DNA of 64,000 nucleotides from Lampris incognitus (Eukaryota; Chordata; Actinopteri; Lampriformes; Lampridae): the NCBI RefSeq assembly GCF_029633865.1, contig NC_079224.1, forward strand, positions 22,634,404 to 22,698,403, read 5' to 3'. This document shows, piece after piece, positions 1 through 13,300 of this stretch (position 1 is the first letter of the stretch; each line of letters opens with the position of its first letter). The notes beneath the pieces are model-generated. The model did no database searches. It was not told the DNA's origin and saw nothing but the letters and a program-made list of their open reading frames with translations. Both the position numbers and the translations under genes were made by a program.

Positions 1-430
1 CCCAGAGCTGTTTCAAGGCGTTGGCAAGTTAAAAGACTTTCAAGTTATGCCGCACATCAACACCGACATTCAGCCGACCTGTCAGCCACACAAGCGAGTG
101 CTGTTTCACATCCGACAGAAAGTTGAAGAGGAATTGAAAAAGCTGAAGATGATGACGTCATTGAAACAGTCACAGGCCCTACGCCATGGGTCTCACCCAT
201 CCTCACACCACCCAAGCCAAAAGATCCAGACAAGGTGAGAGTATGTGTCGACATGAGACAAGCCAACCCTGCCATCCAGCAGGAATGTCACATCACCCCC
301 ACCATGGACAACGTGATCCACAAGCTGAACGGAGCAACAGTCTTCTCCAAGCTTGACCTGACAGCTGGACTGATTAATATTTACGACAGTGACATATTGC
401 CGTCATGTGCAGTCATACATTACATGAGGT
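1..430 (+). pseudogene. Ty3/Gypsy reverse transcriptase fragment
   Basis: Decayed piece of a Gypsy-type pol gene, cut by the window edge. The frame at 235-432 reads VRVCVDMRQANPAIQ followed by NGATVFSKLDLTAG, the first conserved blocks of a Gypsy reverse transcriptase (the RVCVD and FSKLDL blocks). The upstream frame (47-160) gives HKRVLFHIRQKVEEELKKL, the usual lead-in to the RT domain. The two frames are offset, so there is a frameshift near 150-160, and coding ends at about 390. The catalytic DD block is absent. It lies upstream of the CCP exons of gene A and is probably intronic. Confidence 0.75.
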
Positions 431-881
431 AGAACCCGCGAAATCAGTTGGTCAGACAGTAGTTCACAGTATGGCTGTACGCATTAAACCTGGGCTTCTC
501 CAGTAAAGTTCCACATTTGTTTAATAAGTTGTCTGCCTCTTTGTATTACACACAATAACATTACAATGGGGGGGGGATACATCTGTTGCCATTTTACAGT
601 GCTGTGATTGCAACATTCTCTAATCCTCTGTGAATAGTACACATGGCCTATGAAACTCTAGTTAAAGGTCACACACATATTTGCATATAAAACTCGTCGT
701 TGGTTTTAGTTTGCAACTGTATTGTACTGTATTGATTATAAGGATGAGGATACCTGCAGTTAGTTTAGAGTGAAGATGAAACGTGTCTGTCAATAAATGT
801 ATCCAGATGAACTGATTCAACCTTCTTTGAATAACACTAATAGTGGCTCTGTTTGATATTGGTGTGTTCGTATTTGTGACA
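431..881. other. no gene; possible LTR remnant
   Basis: No coding exon is recognisable. The stretch has an AATAAA at 792-797 and ends immediately before TTGGTGTCAGAAGTG, which looks like a primer-binding site, so it may be the 3' part of an LTR. It does not resemble the 150-bp LTR at 999-1148. A G8 run lies near 566. Confidence 0.3.
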
Positions 882-1148
882 TTGGTGTCAGAAGTGTGAT
901 GGAGCGACCGTAAGGCCATCGGAAGCGTATGCACCCTGAGGCGTGAAGTAGCTGATATGCTTAAGCGCAGGGACACGCTTCCCGAAGGAGGGGGGTAGTG
1001 TAACGTGCATGGATAAAAAGACACGCTGGGTGGTGTGTCTGACCCTTTAGTCGAGCGGTTAGCGATGTCTCCTGCGGTGCGGGCGATATGGGTTCACTTC
1101 ACGGCCGCGGCAGTTCCTGTGGTTGCGTTGTCCCCCGAATTCGCTACA
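882..1148 (+). mobile_element. TRIM-like miniature LTR retroelement, 5' LTR missing
   Basis: Three parts are visible: a primer-binding-like TTGGTGTCAGAAGTG at 882-897, about 100 bp of non-coding internal sequence, and a purine run (GGAGGGGGGTAG) leading into a 150-bp LTR at 999-1148 that begins TGTAACG and ends CGCTACA. The LTR contains a tRNA-like segment with a good A box (TAGTCGAGCGG) and a weaker B box (GGGTTCACTTC). The internal and LTR sequences match the three-LTR array at 52,107-52,757 on the other strand. No matching LTR lies left of the primer site, so this copy is truncated or fused to another element. Its end is only 39 bp upstream of the CCP exon at 1188. Confidence 0.65.
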
Positions 1149-1187
1149 ATATTGTGAGGTTTCATCATCTATTTCCTTTTTACCTAG

Positions 1188-1361
1188 ATGAAAATGACTG
1201 CCTGCCGCTAAATATCCTCAATGCAAAATTAACGGAAATACCTGGAAGGTTGAGAAACCAGCAAGTTAGAATTATATGTGATAAAGGATATGAAGCCAAA
1301 AACGGGGCTGACACTGCTGAATGCATAAACGCAAAGTGGACACCAGTTCTAGACTGTGACA
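1188..1361 (+). CDS. gene A exon: CCP domain
   Basis: A 174-nt exon with acceptor TTTTTACCTAG and donor AGTAAGT, phase 1 at both ends. It encodes one sushi domain: four cysteines (DCLP, IICDKG, AECINAKW, LDCD) with the tryptophan between the third and fourth. No close counterpart is seen in genes B or C. Confidence 0.8.
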
Positions 1362-4300
1362 GTAAGTCTGTTTTACTCCAATAAGTTATAAAAATGTCCA
1401 GATTTATAAGATTGTTATAACATTTATGTTCTCAGTGGTCCTGATTTAACAAAGACAAGAACATGCAGTTTTCTATGACACCTCTTTTTAAATTTGTTCC
1501 ATATTTGCTCTGTGGTTAATAAAATAGCTGTTGATGTTTAGATTTTCAAGTGAACAGCAAAGTTTCATGATCACAGTTACGAATTTTGTAAATTTCAAAA
1601 ACCACAGCCCCTCATCATTGCAACTCCTATCATAGCATGATCCATTTGATGTTTTACAGGGGAGGAAAATGCATGCCATGCGCCCACCAAAATAGCCCAT
1701 GCAGTAATCCTTCAGGAATACCAGGACCTGTTTGGTGAATATTCTCGTGTGTTTTATGGATGTGAAGATGGATATGCTTTAGAAGGAGGAGAAGCCACAT
1801 ATGTCATCCAATGTGAATCTGGTACCTGGACCGAAGCCAAACCATGCGGTAAGTGGATAATGATATGTGATACATGAATAAGACTTCTTATCGAAGGGTG
1901 GAATTAGACAACTAATTAAATTAAACACACAACATCTTAGGCTTTTTTCTACTACCAAGGAATACATTTTATTCCAAAATCAAAAACTTTGCTAAAGAAC
2001 CACCTTCCTTTACCTTACAAATATCTCAACACTAAATAAAAACAAATTATGGAGTGGAGAGTACTAAAGTTATGTCTGGTTAGTAAAATTATGAGACTTT
2101 CACTGACAGTATCTTCTGTGTTTTAGAGCTTGAGAAACAGACCAGTTTAGAAATTGACTATCTGATGATTTTTTTCCCCCATAAATAAATACCAATTTGG
2201 CGACACTGTTACTGTTGTTTACAGTGGTACAGGTGTACACCTTCTAAGCCCTTCGCTAAATTAGCCTTCGAACTTGTATTAAATCTTATTCCCATGCTGT
2301 TTGAATATGTTTTGATTGTGTATGCAGCAAATATACTCAAATGTTATTGTAACCCCCCCTCGGAATGCGCAATGCTTTAGGTTCGGGAGGAGCTAAGGGC
2401 AGAGTGTAATAACCACACACACACACACACACACACACATATTAATCTGAACTGCACCTTTAGTGTGCTGGAAAATACAAATACAATTTACAATTCAATG
2501 AAAATAATAAACTGGGCCCCTAAAATAAAGAAATAGTCCTGAAGTGTGATTTTCTACACTTCAGTGAGTCAATGACTAGTCAGAGTTAATTGTCAGAGTG
2601 CACTCTGGGGTTTTGTTCAAAGGATACCAGTCTCGGTGACTGGCACAACTTGCCACACTGGATGGTAAGTAGAGTTGTCCTGCCGAGGTTCAGATCCGCT
2701 TCTTACTGCTACTCTGGTGGCTCGCCATCTATCAGCTCTCAAATGACTTCTCAGGATTCCGATCATAACAAAAAAACACCTGACCAAGACACGTGGGATG
2801 CGATAACCTCGTTAAAACGGCACTCTTCACAGCCCGTGGCTCGTGCAAGATCACGTTGCGAAGCAATTATGGCTTGATAAGCTTCTCGCAGCGTCCACGC
2901 GCTCGTCTCATGTGTCGCTGCCCCTCCCTTCTCTATTCACACAGACACGCCCTCTATCCTAGACTCGATCAATCGAGGCAGGTAAGAATGGAGCCGATAG
3001 ACGTAACCGATTTTAACGAAGTAATAAATCATAACTACAATATGAAATAAAATAAAACATGAACTTAAAACAAATTAATATTTATAACTTATATAGTTTT
3101 TAAATACGTTTCTTTGTCTTCAACCCATTATTTCTGGCTGGGTTACATTATGGTTAATTGAAGTTTTCAGACCTGAAGCAGGCTGAAACAGACAGTTCAA
3201 CATTGTTCTTTTATCATCAAAAAAGTGAATTTAGTTATCCGTTGATACATTTAAATATGTGTTCAAATCATGTGTCCTGCCATTTGTGTGCATACCACTC
3301 TATCTTTTTATTGAGTGACTGATCAATTTATCAGTTGTTTAACTGGATAATTGATTATTCATGTCATTCTTTATTTTTCAGAGAGAAAAAGCAGACCTGA
3401 TGTTGATACATCTGGGGCACATGGACCAGGTTCTGATAGCGGACTTATAGATACATCTTCTGGTACTGAGACACAACCTGTAGGTGGAGATAGAGGTAAT
3501 GTTATTCACTTTGATTGGTATGAGACTTATGCAGGATGATAAAAGGGTTTTATTTATTTTGTTTTAGAGCCATTCCATCTATAGAGCAATTGACCAATTT
3601 ATCGGTTGGTTAACTGGATGATTGATTATTCGTGTCATGTTTTATTCTTCAGAAAGAGGAAACAGACCTGGTGTTGATACACCTGGGACACACAGACCAG
3701 GCTCTGATAGTGGCCTTATAGGTACATCTTCTGGTACTGAGACACAACCTGTGGGTGGAGATAGGGGTAATGCTATTCACTTTGATTTGGTGTGAGGCTG
3801 ATGCATGAGGGTGAAAGTTTTTTTTCTTTTAATTTTAGAGTCATTCTGTGAGATTAAAAGTCATGATGATCCTCCTCATTGTTGAGTGAAGCCATGTTGA
3901 TAAAGGCTTTCCAAATTTTCTTTGATCTGCTTCTCACTAACTCAAGCCTCTGTTGTTTACTGTCATGTCATCTGCATTGTACAGATGTTCCCATACATCC
4001 TCATTCACGTGATGAGACGAGGCCCATGGTTATACCAGGTAATTTGTATGATTTGTCTGTTTACATCACACCCCTCGTGATTTTATGGTCAGTCCATGTC
4101 ATTTAGTGCTTGCTGCGGTGAAGGTTGGGGAATTTGGGAATCTGTTGTACTCTTTTGTAGATGTGACTTCATTTCAAAAGTCTTAGCACATTCTAGGGAT
4201 AACACAGATTTTGGGCTAGTTTGCTGTTGTGTTCTATACATACACCAGTAGGTGGCTTTAATGTTATGAATGTCCTGTTGTGTGTAACATAAGTCAGAAG

Positions 4301-7300
4301 AGAAGAGGAGAATAAGAAAGGCTTGCTCATTACTACTGTGCTCCATGCTCAACTTACTTATACATACACTGCTTACACAACACATATCCATCCATCCATT
4401 ATCCAAGCTGCTTATCCAAACATAAATCGGCGACGAGTTCAGTCTACTCTACTGAAGATGGCTGCAGTTACATCTTGTTGTAAACCTTTTTTTACTGTGC
4501 CCTGGGGAGCCTCTGCTGCCAGTCAACACATGGTTGAAAATGTTCCACAACTATCTGCAAGTGGTTGCAACGAACACAGACGACTGGCCGGATACTCGGA
4601 AACAAGCATTACTTCTACACTGCCTGGGGACTGAGGGCCAGAGACTCTTCTATACACTGCCGGGCCAAGGTCGGACCATGGAAGGTGCTGTAAAAGCTTT
4701 AGAAGCACATTTACTCCACGTACGAGAGACTGCTCCTAAAACCAGACTTAACGTTGCAAAAGAGCCATTACAGCTGTAACACATGGAAGCCGTTGCTGAG
4801 CAAGCTAAGCTCATTGCTTGTGAGCGCTCAACGCCCACGCAAGCTGTGTCTGCACATCGCGCGGGTTTGTCTAATATGGGGACGTCTGAAGCCGGATGTG
4901 ACGCAGGCGACCGGTGCCTGTCTGGTTGCCACAGTGGTTGCTACAACAAACTGGAGATTCACCTAGCATGATTCCATGCATGATTCTGACATAGTTTAAC
5001 TGGTACGGTAACGCGTTAGCACTGTAGTACTGTAGCTAACGTAACTTATTAAACTGGTGCGGTAATGTTAGCTTGTAACGTTAAACGTTATGCCAACGTT
5101 AGCTAGCTAACGTATAGCTATGCTTTATGATGTTAGCTAGACTAGCTAACTTATATACGTGTAACTGTAAGTTAACGTTAGTTAACGTTCCTCAGTTATC
5201 AGTAAGTTGTATATAGCTTTGCTAACGTTAGGTAGCTAACGTTAACAGTAAGGTTCATCTCCGAAATTGCTAACGTTACCTTCATAGTTCATCGTCCAGT
5301 TTGGTGTTTATGTTAGCACAGCTGTTAGTGTTACCATTAACGTTACGGTAGCATGGACAGCACAGCTGTTCAGCTAAGGTGTGCTTTCAATACCACACAC
5401 AACCTTCTTTCCCTCTGTCTCATTATTTTCTTATTCTTACTAACTGTACGTTTCAAATGCATTATCATTTAATGGGAAGAGAAACCCTTCAAAAGTTATT
5501 TACTGTTACTGGAGAGCACTCTGATCCAAGTAACACACCGACACCAAGTCACAGTTCCACAATTGTTTTTATTTAGAGCTCTGCTTTCGGGTTAACTATA
5601 CAAATAACAGGAAAAATATCTTTGGACTGTGCATGTTAAGGTAGATTTCTCAGTCAAAAATAACTATCAAGGGAATACAAAAAAACTCCACAGCAAAAAA
5701 AACCATGAGACGGAATATGAACCATGAAAGGAACTTTCCCCAGAACTGTCTGCCGGAACGGTCTCCCCTTCTCTCTTGGCCCCGTTCTCGTCCTCTTGGC
5801 TCGGTCTGTATTCTACGACACACTCCTGTGTTCTCCAGTCATCCACCAGCCCCTATAAATACACCCAAAAAGCATGCCTTATTAGCAGAATATTGGCTGT
5901 GTTTCCTATTCTGATTCAAAAATACTACCTGATGTGTGGAGTGTACAGCCTATGTAACTCAGGGGAGAGGCTTGATCCGATTGAATCTCACAACACCAAA
6001 CTCTAACCCTAACCATTAGAAACCTCTGCCTGAATGTATTTGTCCAAAGCAGTCCCTAAACTTGACAGTCTATAATTGTTACAGTGTACTTAATGGGATC
6101 TAGCCTTAAACATTTATGTGGCATGGAGGCTAAAGTCATGAGCAACCAATGTTGTTTCAATCCTGTAAAACATCTCCTATCAACAGCTATGCTACCTGCA
6201 GATTGACTTGGTCAACAGAAGAGTGTCTTTGGCTGTTCCTGACTGAGGAGATGATGTTGTAGAAGTCTTTATCGCAGGGATAAAACCTTCTCTTCGTCGG
6301 GGGAGGTAGATGGAGGCCCTGTCCTCTGAAAAGGTCTTGGACATACTTGTTCACTTGTCTCTTGTATTCCAGGAGCCTCTAAGGCTAGCTGCTCTACAAA
6401 ACTAACTATCCTGGGGTCTACAGCCTCTCGAACCTCAGCTGCCTATAGAACGAATAATAATGGCATGAATATTTAGGAAACAAAATTCTACATGTAAACA
6501 TCAAGGCAAGGAAAAACACTTTGGATTCCCATTGGTTGTCAGTTAACCAGTAGTAGGGCAATTGGAAGGCGGGTCTAAGCAAATGGGACCCGACCTGTTT
6601 GTCAGGAAATGTTTAGAAAGGCAATAAATCGAAGGACTCCAGATCATGGAGAAACCATAAAACCATACACGATCTGGAGTACTGGTAAGGGCTAGTGGAT
6701 CAACTACCCTGCATTTACATTGAAATGTCAGATTACATTGTCAGAGTAATACATTATAGGCCTACAGCTCAACATGGCTTTGTTAGAATGTCCCTGCACT
6801 GGTTTTAATTACAACTCCAAGCCCTTGGTAACTCATGTAAAATTAAGGTTATTACGAAGGCAGGTGGAAAGGCTGAGGATGTGCTTCAGTCGGTCGCATT
6901 CCCACTTATTTTATTTTAACTCCAAAAGCCAATAAAAAAATTAGGTTAGATGCAGAGATGCAGTTGGTGAATGCATACAGTACGAAGATGGGTGTTTGAA
7001 TTAGAATAGGGAGCGATTGGCCACTAAATTGGGAGAAAAGGGGAAAAAATCAGAACTAAATAAATAAAAATAAGAAAGACTGCGACTGCTACAGTGCCTA
7101 TGAAACTGACGGTGGATTCAGGGCTCCTCCGTCTGTAGTATTCTGCCGAAACATCTCTACGAAAAATACTTCAACGGAGAACGCCTGCAGCCTCCTACAG
7201 TAAAGTTAATTACCTACTCCCGTGCTCCTATCCCCATGCTTGGACGTCTGCCTGCGACTGTGTCCTGGACTTACTCTACCTGTTCAACTGCAGTCTTTAT

Positions 7301-10300
7301 TGTTGAATCCGGCACTGCTCTGCTCAGTATGGATCTCATCAATAGCCCGAGCCTGTGCTTTAAAGGTTCCGCTGGGCTACCAGCTGCCCCAATGAACTCT
7401 GCACCTGTGATGCCCACTGCTCCTGTGACTCCGACTGCGCTGGGTTGTGAAAAAGAATTTGTGCATAAGGTGAAGATCTCAGAGAGTGTTCCACCTGTAC
7501 GTCAGAAGTTACACCGCCTGCCTCTGCCTGTTGCCACTGACGAGTGTGTGGAAGCTGAACCGGGGTTTGTAGCTTTGCTTTCTGCTGCTGGCCTGTCTGC
7601 CGTCTCTCTGGATGAGTTTGCTGCTGCCTCTGCTTCTTGCCCTGAACTGAGAGCTCACAAATCACGGATGGTTGGCCTCCTTCCTCAGCTGCTGTAAGTA
7701 CAGTCCTATGTCCATACTTGCGCCTGCGTGATGAACTAACTGCAAGACGATTACATTTTCCGAGGCTTAAGACTCATCGTTCCTGTCTCACTGCATCACA
7801 CCTTGGTTGGGCTGGCTCACAAAGGCCACTAAGGCATTGTGAGAACTAAACAACGCCTCCACGAAGTCTACTCGTGGCCAGGTATGGATGGCATGGTGAA
7901 CACACAGATTAAAAGTTGCCTTTTGTGCCAGTCTGCAGACAAGACTGCTGCTCCCTCTGCTGCGACATTACAACCCGTACAGTTTCCATCAGAGCCATGG
8001 GAAAAGCTAGGCATTGGCGTGGTTTGTCCTTTCGAGACTGCTGCTTGGGACTGCTGCTTTGCACTCAAGTGGCCTGAAGTAGCATTCACGGCCTCTGCTA
8101 CTACTGCAAACATCATTGCTTTTCTTGCATCAGTCTTTAGTAGATTAGGTAATCCACGTACCATCGTGTCTGATAACGGATCTCAGTTCTTGTTCGTGGA
8201 ATTCGCTGCATTCATAAAAGACTGCGACATACCGCATGTCCGCACTTCAGTGTACCATCCAGCGGCAAATGGAGCAATTGAACGCTTTCACCGTGTACTC
8301 AAGTCATGCATCCAGTCCGCTATCCTTCAAGAGAAGCCGTGGACGATTACAGTCACAGACCTCCTGCAAGTGTAATGCGCTACTCCACATGCCACTACCG
8401 GAGTGTGTCCATTCGAGCTACTACATGGCAGGAAAATGCGCACATGTCTCAACGTTCTTACCCCATCACTGACGAACCCGGACTCCGATGCGCTTCGTCA
8501 GAGTGTCCTTTCGCCAGGGAAAAATTAAAGCCTACACTGACTCCAGACGTGGAGCACGATTGCCTGTTTCCAAAGAGGGGGACAGAGTGCGCATAAGAAA
8601 GCCTACACATGTTCCTAAGGCATACCCACAATACACTCAGCTGTTGCAGATTAGAAAGAAAATTGGTCCATGCACTTACCTATTGGCTGACGGTAAGAAA
8701 TGGCATGCATCCAATCTAGCTAAAGGTCATGCACTTGCTTTGCCTGAAACATGCACAAGCTCATCGCTGGATCTACCGAGTCACTACTTGTCCGTTCCTG
8801 AACAGGACAATACTGAAGCCATGAACACTCACTCGCATGACCCCTGCTCGTGTCAGACGACCGCCTACTTGGATTCAAGACTATGTGACTTAAGCACACA
8901 CTCAATTACAGTTACGCTTACTAGTCTACACACACCATTCATATACACGTTCATATATTTTTTATACAGTTATACATTCTCTCACGTTTTTATACATTCT
9001 TTTGATACATACTTTTTACATATTTTTTTCAACCATATTCGTGTTGCTTTTGAAAACGTTAATTGTTGCTTGGGCATTGACAGTGAATCATTCCACAAAT
9101 TTCTATTGATGCTTAGTGTTAAACGATATGATGCTCCATTTTTATTATTCTATTCCTAAGTTACCAATGATATTTTAGAATGTTAGCAGTATGCCTCTTT
9201 TTATTACTATTCTCATTCCTAGCGATAACGTTTTATGGTATTGAATTCTGATGATACTTTCGCATGATTAAGGTTATGCACTTATTTTTAATTATGAATT
9301 CTATTGCTAGCTATGCTAGGTTCTGTTAATGGCATAGTGTTATCTTTACGTAAAGGGGGAATATGTTCCAATGTTATGAATGCCCTGTTGCATGTAACAT
9401 ATGTCAGAAGAGAAGAGAAGAGAATAAGAAACGATTGATCATTACTACTGTGCTCCGTGCTTTGCTTACTTACTTATACATACACTGCTTACACAACACA
9501 CATCCAAACATAACATTTACCTGGCAGATTAGCCCAAAATCTAGGGAAAGCTAAGGGCAAATTTCACTCTGGATGATCCGTCTGTCAGTACTGAACTGAC
9601 CAAACTTACAGTACATTAGCAGAGTAGGATTTTTGTGCCCCATTATTTTAGATGAACGTTTGGACCAGGCCTCTAATAGAGGCATCTTTGAAGGAAAAAA
9701 AACTGTTTAACTGAATGAAAGGCGAAGGGATACATAAAATCTGGATTGCGGTGTCAGGCTGAGAATATAAAATAAGCTTCCACTGGTACGTCCGGGTAGC
9801 ATAGCAGTCTGTTCCATTGCGTACCACCACGAGGATCGCCAGTTCGAATCCCTGTGTTACCTCTGGCATGGTCGGGCGTTCCTGCAGACACAATTGGCCA
9901 TGTCTGCAGATGGGAAGCCAGATGTGGGTATGTGTCCTGGTCGCTGCACTAGCGCCTCCTATGGTCGGTCGGGATGCCTGTTCGGGGGGAGGGGGAACTG
10001 AGGGGAATAGCGTGATTCTCCCATGCGCTACGCCCCCCTGGCGAAACGCCTCACTGCCAGGTGAAAAGAAGCAGCTGGCGACTCCACATATATCAGAGGA
10101 GGCATGTGGTAGTCTGCAGCCCTCCCCGGATTGGCAGAGAGGGTGGAGCAGCGAGTTGCTTCTCACTAACTCAAGCCTCTGTTGTTTACTGTCATGTCAT
10201 CTGCATTGTACAGATGTTCCCGTACATCCTTATTCACGTGATGAGACGAGGCCCATGATTATACCAGGTAATTTGTATGATTTGTCTCTCTGTTTACATC

Positions 10301-13300
10301 ACACTCCTCATGTGATTTTATGGTCAGTCCATGTCATTTAGTGTTTGCTGGGGTGAAGTTTGGGGAATCTGGGAAACCGTTGTACTCCTTTGTAGATGTG
10401 ACTTCATTTCAAAAGTCGTAGCACATTCTAGGGATAACGCAGATGTTGGGCTAGATTACCTGGCAGGTTAGTTCAAAATCTAGGGATAGCTAAGGGCAAA
10501 CTCCACTCTGGATAGTCAGTCTGTCAGTGTTGAATTGACCAAAGTTACAGTACATTAGCAGAGTAGGATTTTGGCGCCCCCTTATTTTAGATAAACATTT
10601 GGACCAGGCCTCTAATAGAGGCACCTTTGGGGGAAAAAAACGGTTTAACTGAACGAACAGTGGAGGTATACATAAAATCTGGATTGCAGTGTCAGGCTGA
10701 GAATAGAAAATAAACTTTCACTGGTATGTCTGGGTAGCATAGCAGTCTATTGCATTGCCTACCAACACGGGGATCGCCGGTTCGAATCCCTGTGTTACTT
10801 CCGGCTTAGTCGGGCGTCCCTACAGACACAATTGACCGTGTCTGCGGGTGGGAAGCCGGATGTGGGTATATGTCCTGATCACTGCACTAGCGCCTCTTCT
10901 GGTCGGTCGGGGCGCCTGTTCACGGGGTAGGGGGAACTGAGGGGAATGGCGTGATCCTCCCACGCGCTATGTCCCCCTGGCGAAAATCCTCACTGTCAGG
11001 AGAAAAGAAGCAGCTGGCAACTCCACATGTATCAGAGGAGGCAAGTGGTAGTCTGCAGCTCTCCCCGGATTGGCAGAGGGGGTGGAGCAGAGATCAGGAC
11101 GGCTCGAAAGACTGGGGTAATTGGACATTGGAGAGAAGAAAAAAAGGGGGGGATCCAATTAAAAAAAGAAAAGAAAACTTCCTCTAGTGACTCTACATCA
11201 CCTCGCTCTGTGTGCAGTCTGGCTGTACATTGCAGGTCTGTTACTCTTATCTATTCTGTGCATTCAACACCTATTGCATGTCTGTCCATCCTGGAAGACG
11301 GATTCCTCCTCTCTTGCTCTTCCTGAGGTTACTCCCATTTTTTCTGATAATGTTTTTCTTGTGAAGTTTTTCCTCATAAGAGTCGGGGGTCTAAGAATAG
11401 GGAGTGTCAGATATTGCAGAGATTATGACGACTTTTGGGACATCTTTGTGAGTTTAGGCTATACAAATAAATTTAACTTGACTACTTCAGTACAGTTATC
11501 CAGATTAAAGAATGTGACGATTAACTACCAGTTAATGACGATTTACTACCAATAAGCATAACGTGCTTGTTTCCAAAATGAATCCCAAAATGTCCAGAGC
11601 AAATGTGACCTGAAGCCATTTTTTGAAAAACATTCTTTATATTTCAGTTGTAAATTGTGGACAAATCCCAACAATTTCATACGGAGTTGTGAAACGTCAA
11701 AAAATGTTCCTGGAATACCAATGTGATAATTTTCACAAACTTGTCGGCGAACCAAGAGTGACGTGTTATAATAATCGGTCATGGTCACCGACTCCCACTT
11801 GTCAAGGTAGTATGCTTTATAAGCAAGTCAGTAGGACTTTATCTTTGTAAAGTGCACATACATATTTGTCAAAGAAGGGACCAGAGAGCAATACTAACTT
11901 TCTTTCTTATTTTCTTTTGTGCAGATGCTTTCTGTGTTGTGAACACTGCTGGCATCTATGGGGTAAAACCTCCCCATAAAGATGTATATTTAACAGAAGG
12001 CGAAGCGAAATATCTGGAATGCATTATGGTGGATTACGCCCGTAATCCTTATTATGCTATGATTCAGTGCGAAAATGGGGTACAGAGAACACAGAGGTGT
12101 AAGTACCACACTGCGCCTTACACAGCGCTACACAATAATTGATGGGGCTTGAGATGCTCACAGGTTTTCACCATATCTAATTGCCATTGATTCATGACTC
12201 TTTGGCCGATTAGATGTCTTCAACCATATCTCATGACTTACTGAACACTCACAGGTTCCACCAAATTGTTTGTTTAGGGATCGGCAGTTCGAATCCCCGT
12301 GTTACATCCGGCTTGCTCAGGCATCCCGACAGACACAATTGGCTGTGTCTGCAGGGTGGAAGCCGGATGTGGGTATGTGTCCTGGTCGCTGCACTAGCGC
12401 CTCCTCTGGATGGTCGGGGCGCCTGTCCAGGGGGGAGGGGGAACTGGGGTGAATAGCGTGATCCTCCCATGCGCTACGTCCCCCTGGCGAAACTCCTCAC
12501 TGTCAGGTGAAAAGAAGCAGCTGGGGACTTTACATGTATCAAAGGAGGCATGTGGTAGTCTGCAGCCCTCCCCAGCTCGGCAGAGGGGGTGGAGCAGCAA
12601 ATGGGAGTGCTAGGAAGAGTGGGGTAATTGGCTTGATACAACTGGGGAGAAAAAAGGGGGGGAAATCCCCCCTAAAAAATGTGTTTGGGCAGCTTGAAGA
12701 ATGGGAAATAACAGTAAGGATCTGAACCACAAAAATATGAGTTGTTAGGGTGCAGCTGATACGTTAGGTACGTGAGGACAACACAGACCTGATGCTGCAG
12801 GCGAGTAGATGCTAATTGTTTAAAACAATATCTAAATTACAGGGGAATAGAATCGATCTCCTTTTGCTTTTTAATGGGATGCAGCCTATCCAAATAAGCT
12901 CTGGTTTAGCAAGTCCCCCCCCCCCAAAAAAAGTTTGTGCAGATACTGAATGAATTAGGCCGAGATGGCAGCAGTAGGGACTCCAGATATTCACTGACAC
13001 AACATCTGATCCTCTTTAGGTTGTTCGAACTGGGACAGACGATTGGTAAGTTTTTCATCTTACAATACGTTTTTTAAAGCAAAATAAATGTTCTTCTCTC
13101 CTCCATATCCATATATAATCTGTAACTAACAATTTTGATTAATAACACATATATGTGATGGTAATTATATCTCAAACAAATATATTTTCTGAAGACCCAC
13201 AACCCAGTCTGACCGTTTTTTTTTTATTTAAAAATGACTTTTATCAGAACTTTATAAATGGGTCTAATCTGCAAAATGACTTGTCATCTCCACTGTTATT

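Larger units (their letters stand above)
4218..9509 (+). mobile_element. Gypsy LTR retrotransposon, internally deleted
   Basis: Inserted in the gene A intron. The uninterrupted paralogous site is at about 10,450-10,460 (GGGCTAGATTACCTGGCAGG). Two related terminal blocks at about 4,257-4,412 and 9,364-9,509 share TGTAACATA..GTCAGAAGAG and TACATACACTGCTTACACAA and act as LTRs. A purine run AAAGGGGGA precedes the right one. Between them are a gag fragment, pol linker and integrase pieces on the + strand, but no reverse transcriptase. Exact outer ends and target duplication were not resolved. Confidence 0.7.
3925..10152. repeat. internal tandem duplication, unit 1 (holds a Gypsy insertion)
   Basis: Without the Gypsy element (4,218-9,509), this about 0.9-kb unit (18-residue exon, following intron, SINE head) is homologous to the unit starting at 10,153. 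The junction at 10,152/10,153 joins the inside of a SINE to intron sequence just upstream of the exon, marking a tandem-duplication breakpoint. Confidence 0.7.
10153..11170. repeat. internal tandem duplication, unit 2
   Basis: Second copy of the unit at 3,925-10,152 without the Gypsy insertion: intron, 18-residue exon, intron and a full SINE. Beyond 10,940 this sequence is also the start of the large 12.76-kb unit. Confidence 0.7.

Noticed and set aside
5700-6010. Possible host exons near a TATA-like CTATAAATA
   Set aside because: No domain, no consistent splice phases, and it lies within a transposon interval.
9817-10341. 174-codon open frame across SINE and linker exon
   Set aside because: It is a chance frame through a SINE joined to intron and exon; only 10,214-10,267 has splice-site and paralogue support.
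11546-11788. 80-codon minus-strand frame over the CCP19-like exon
   Set aside because: Shadow of the plus-strand exon, which has splice sites, cysteine pattern and paralogues.
13046-13090. Reading through the 13,045 donor as an alternative C-terminus
   Set aside because: GTAAGT is a strong donor and the next acceptor gives a short exon with a final cysteine and stop; kept only as a possibility.
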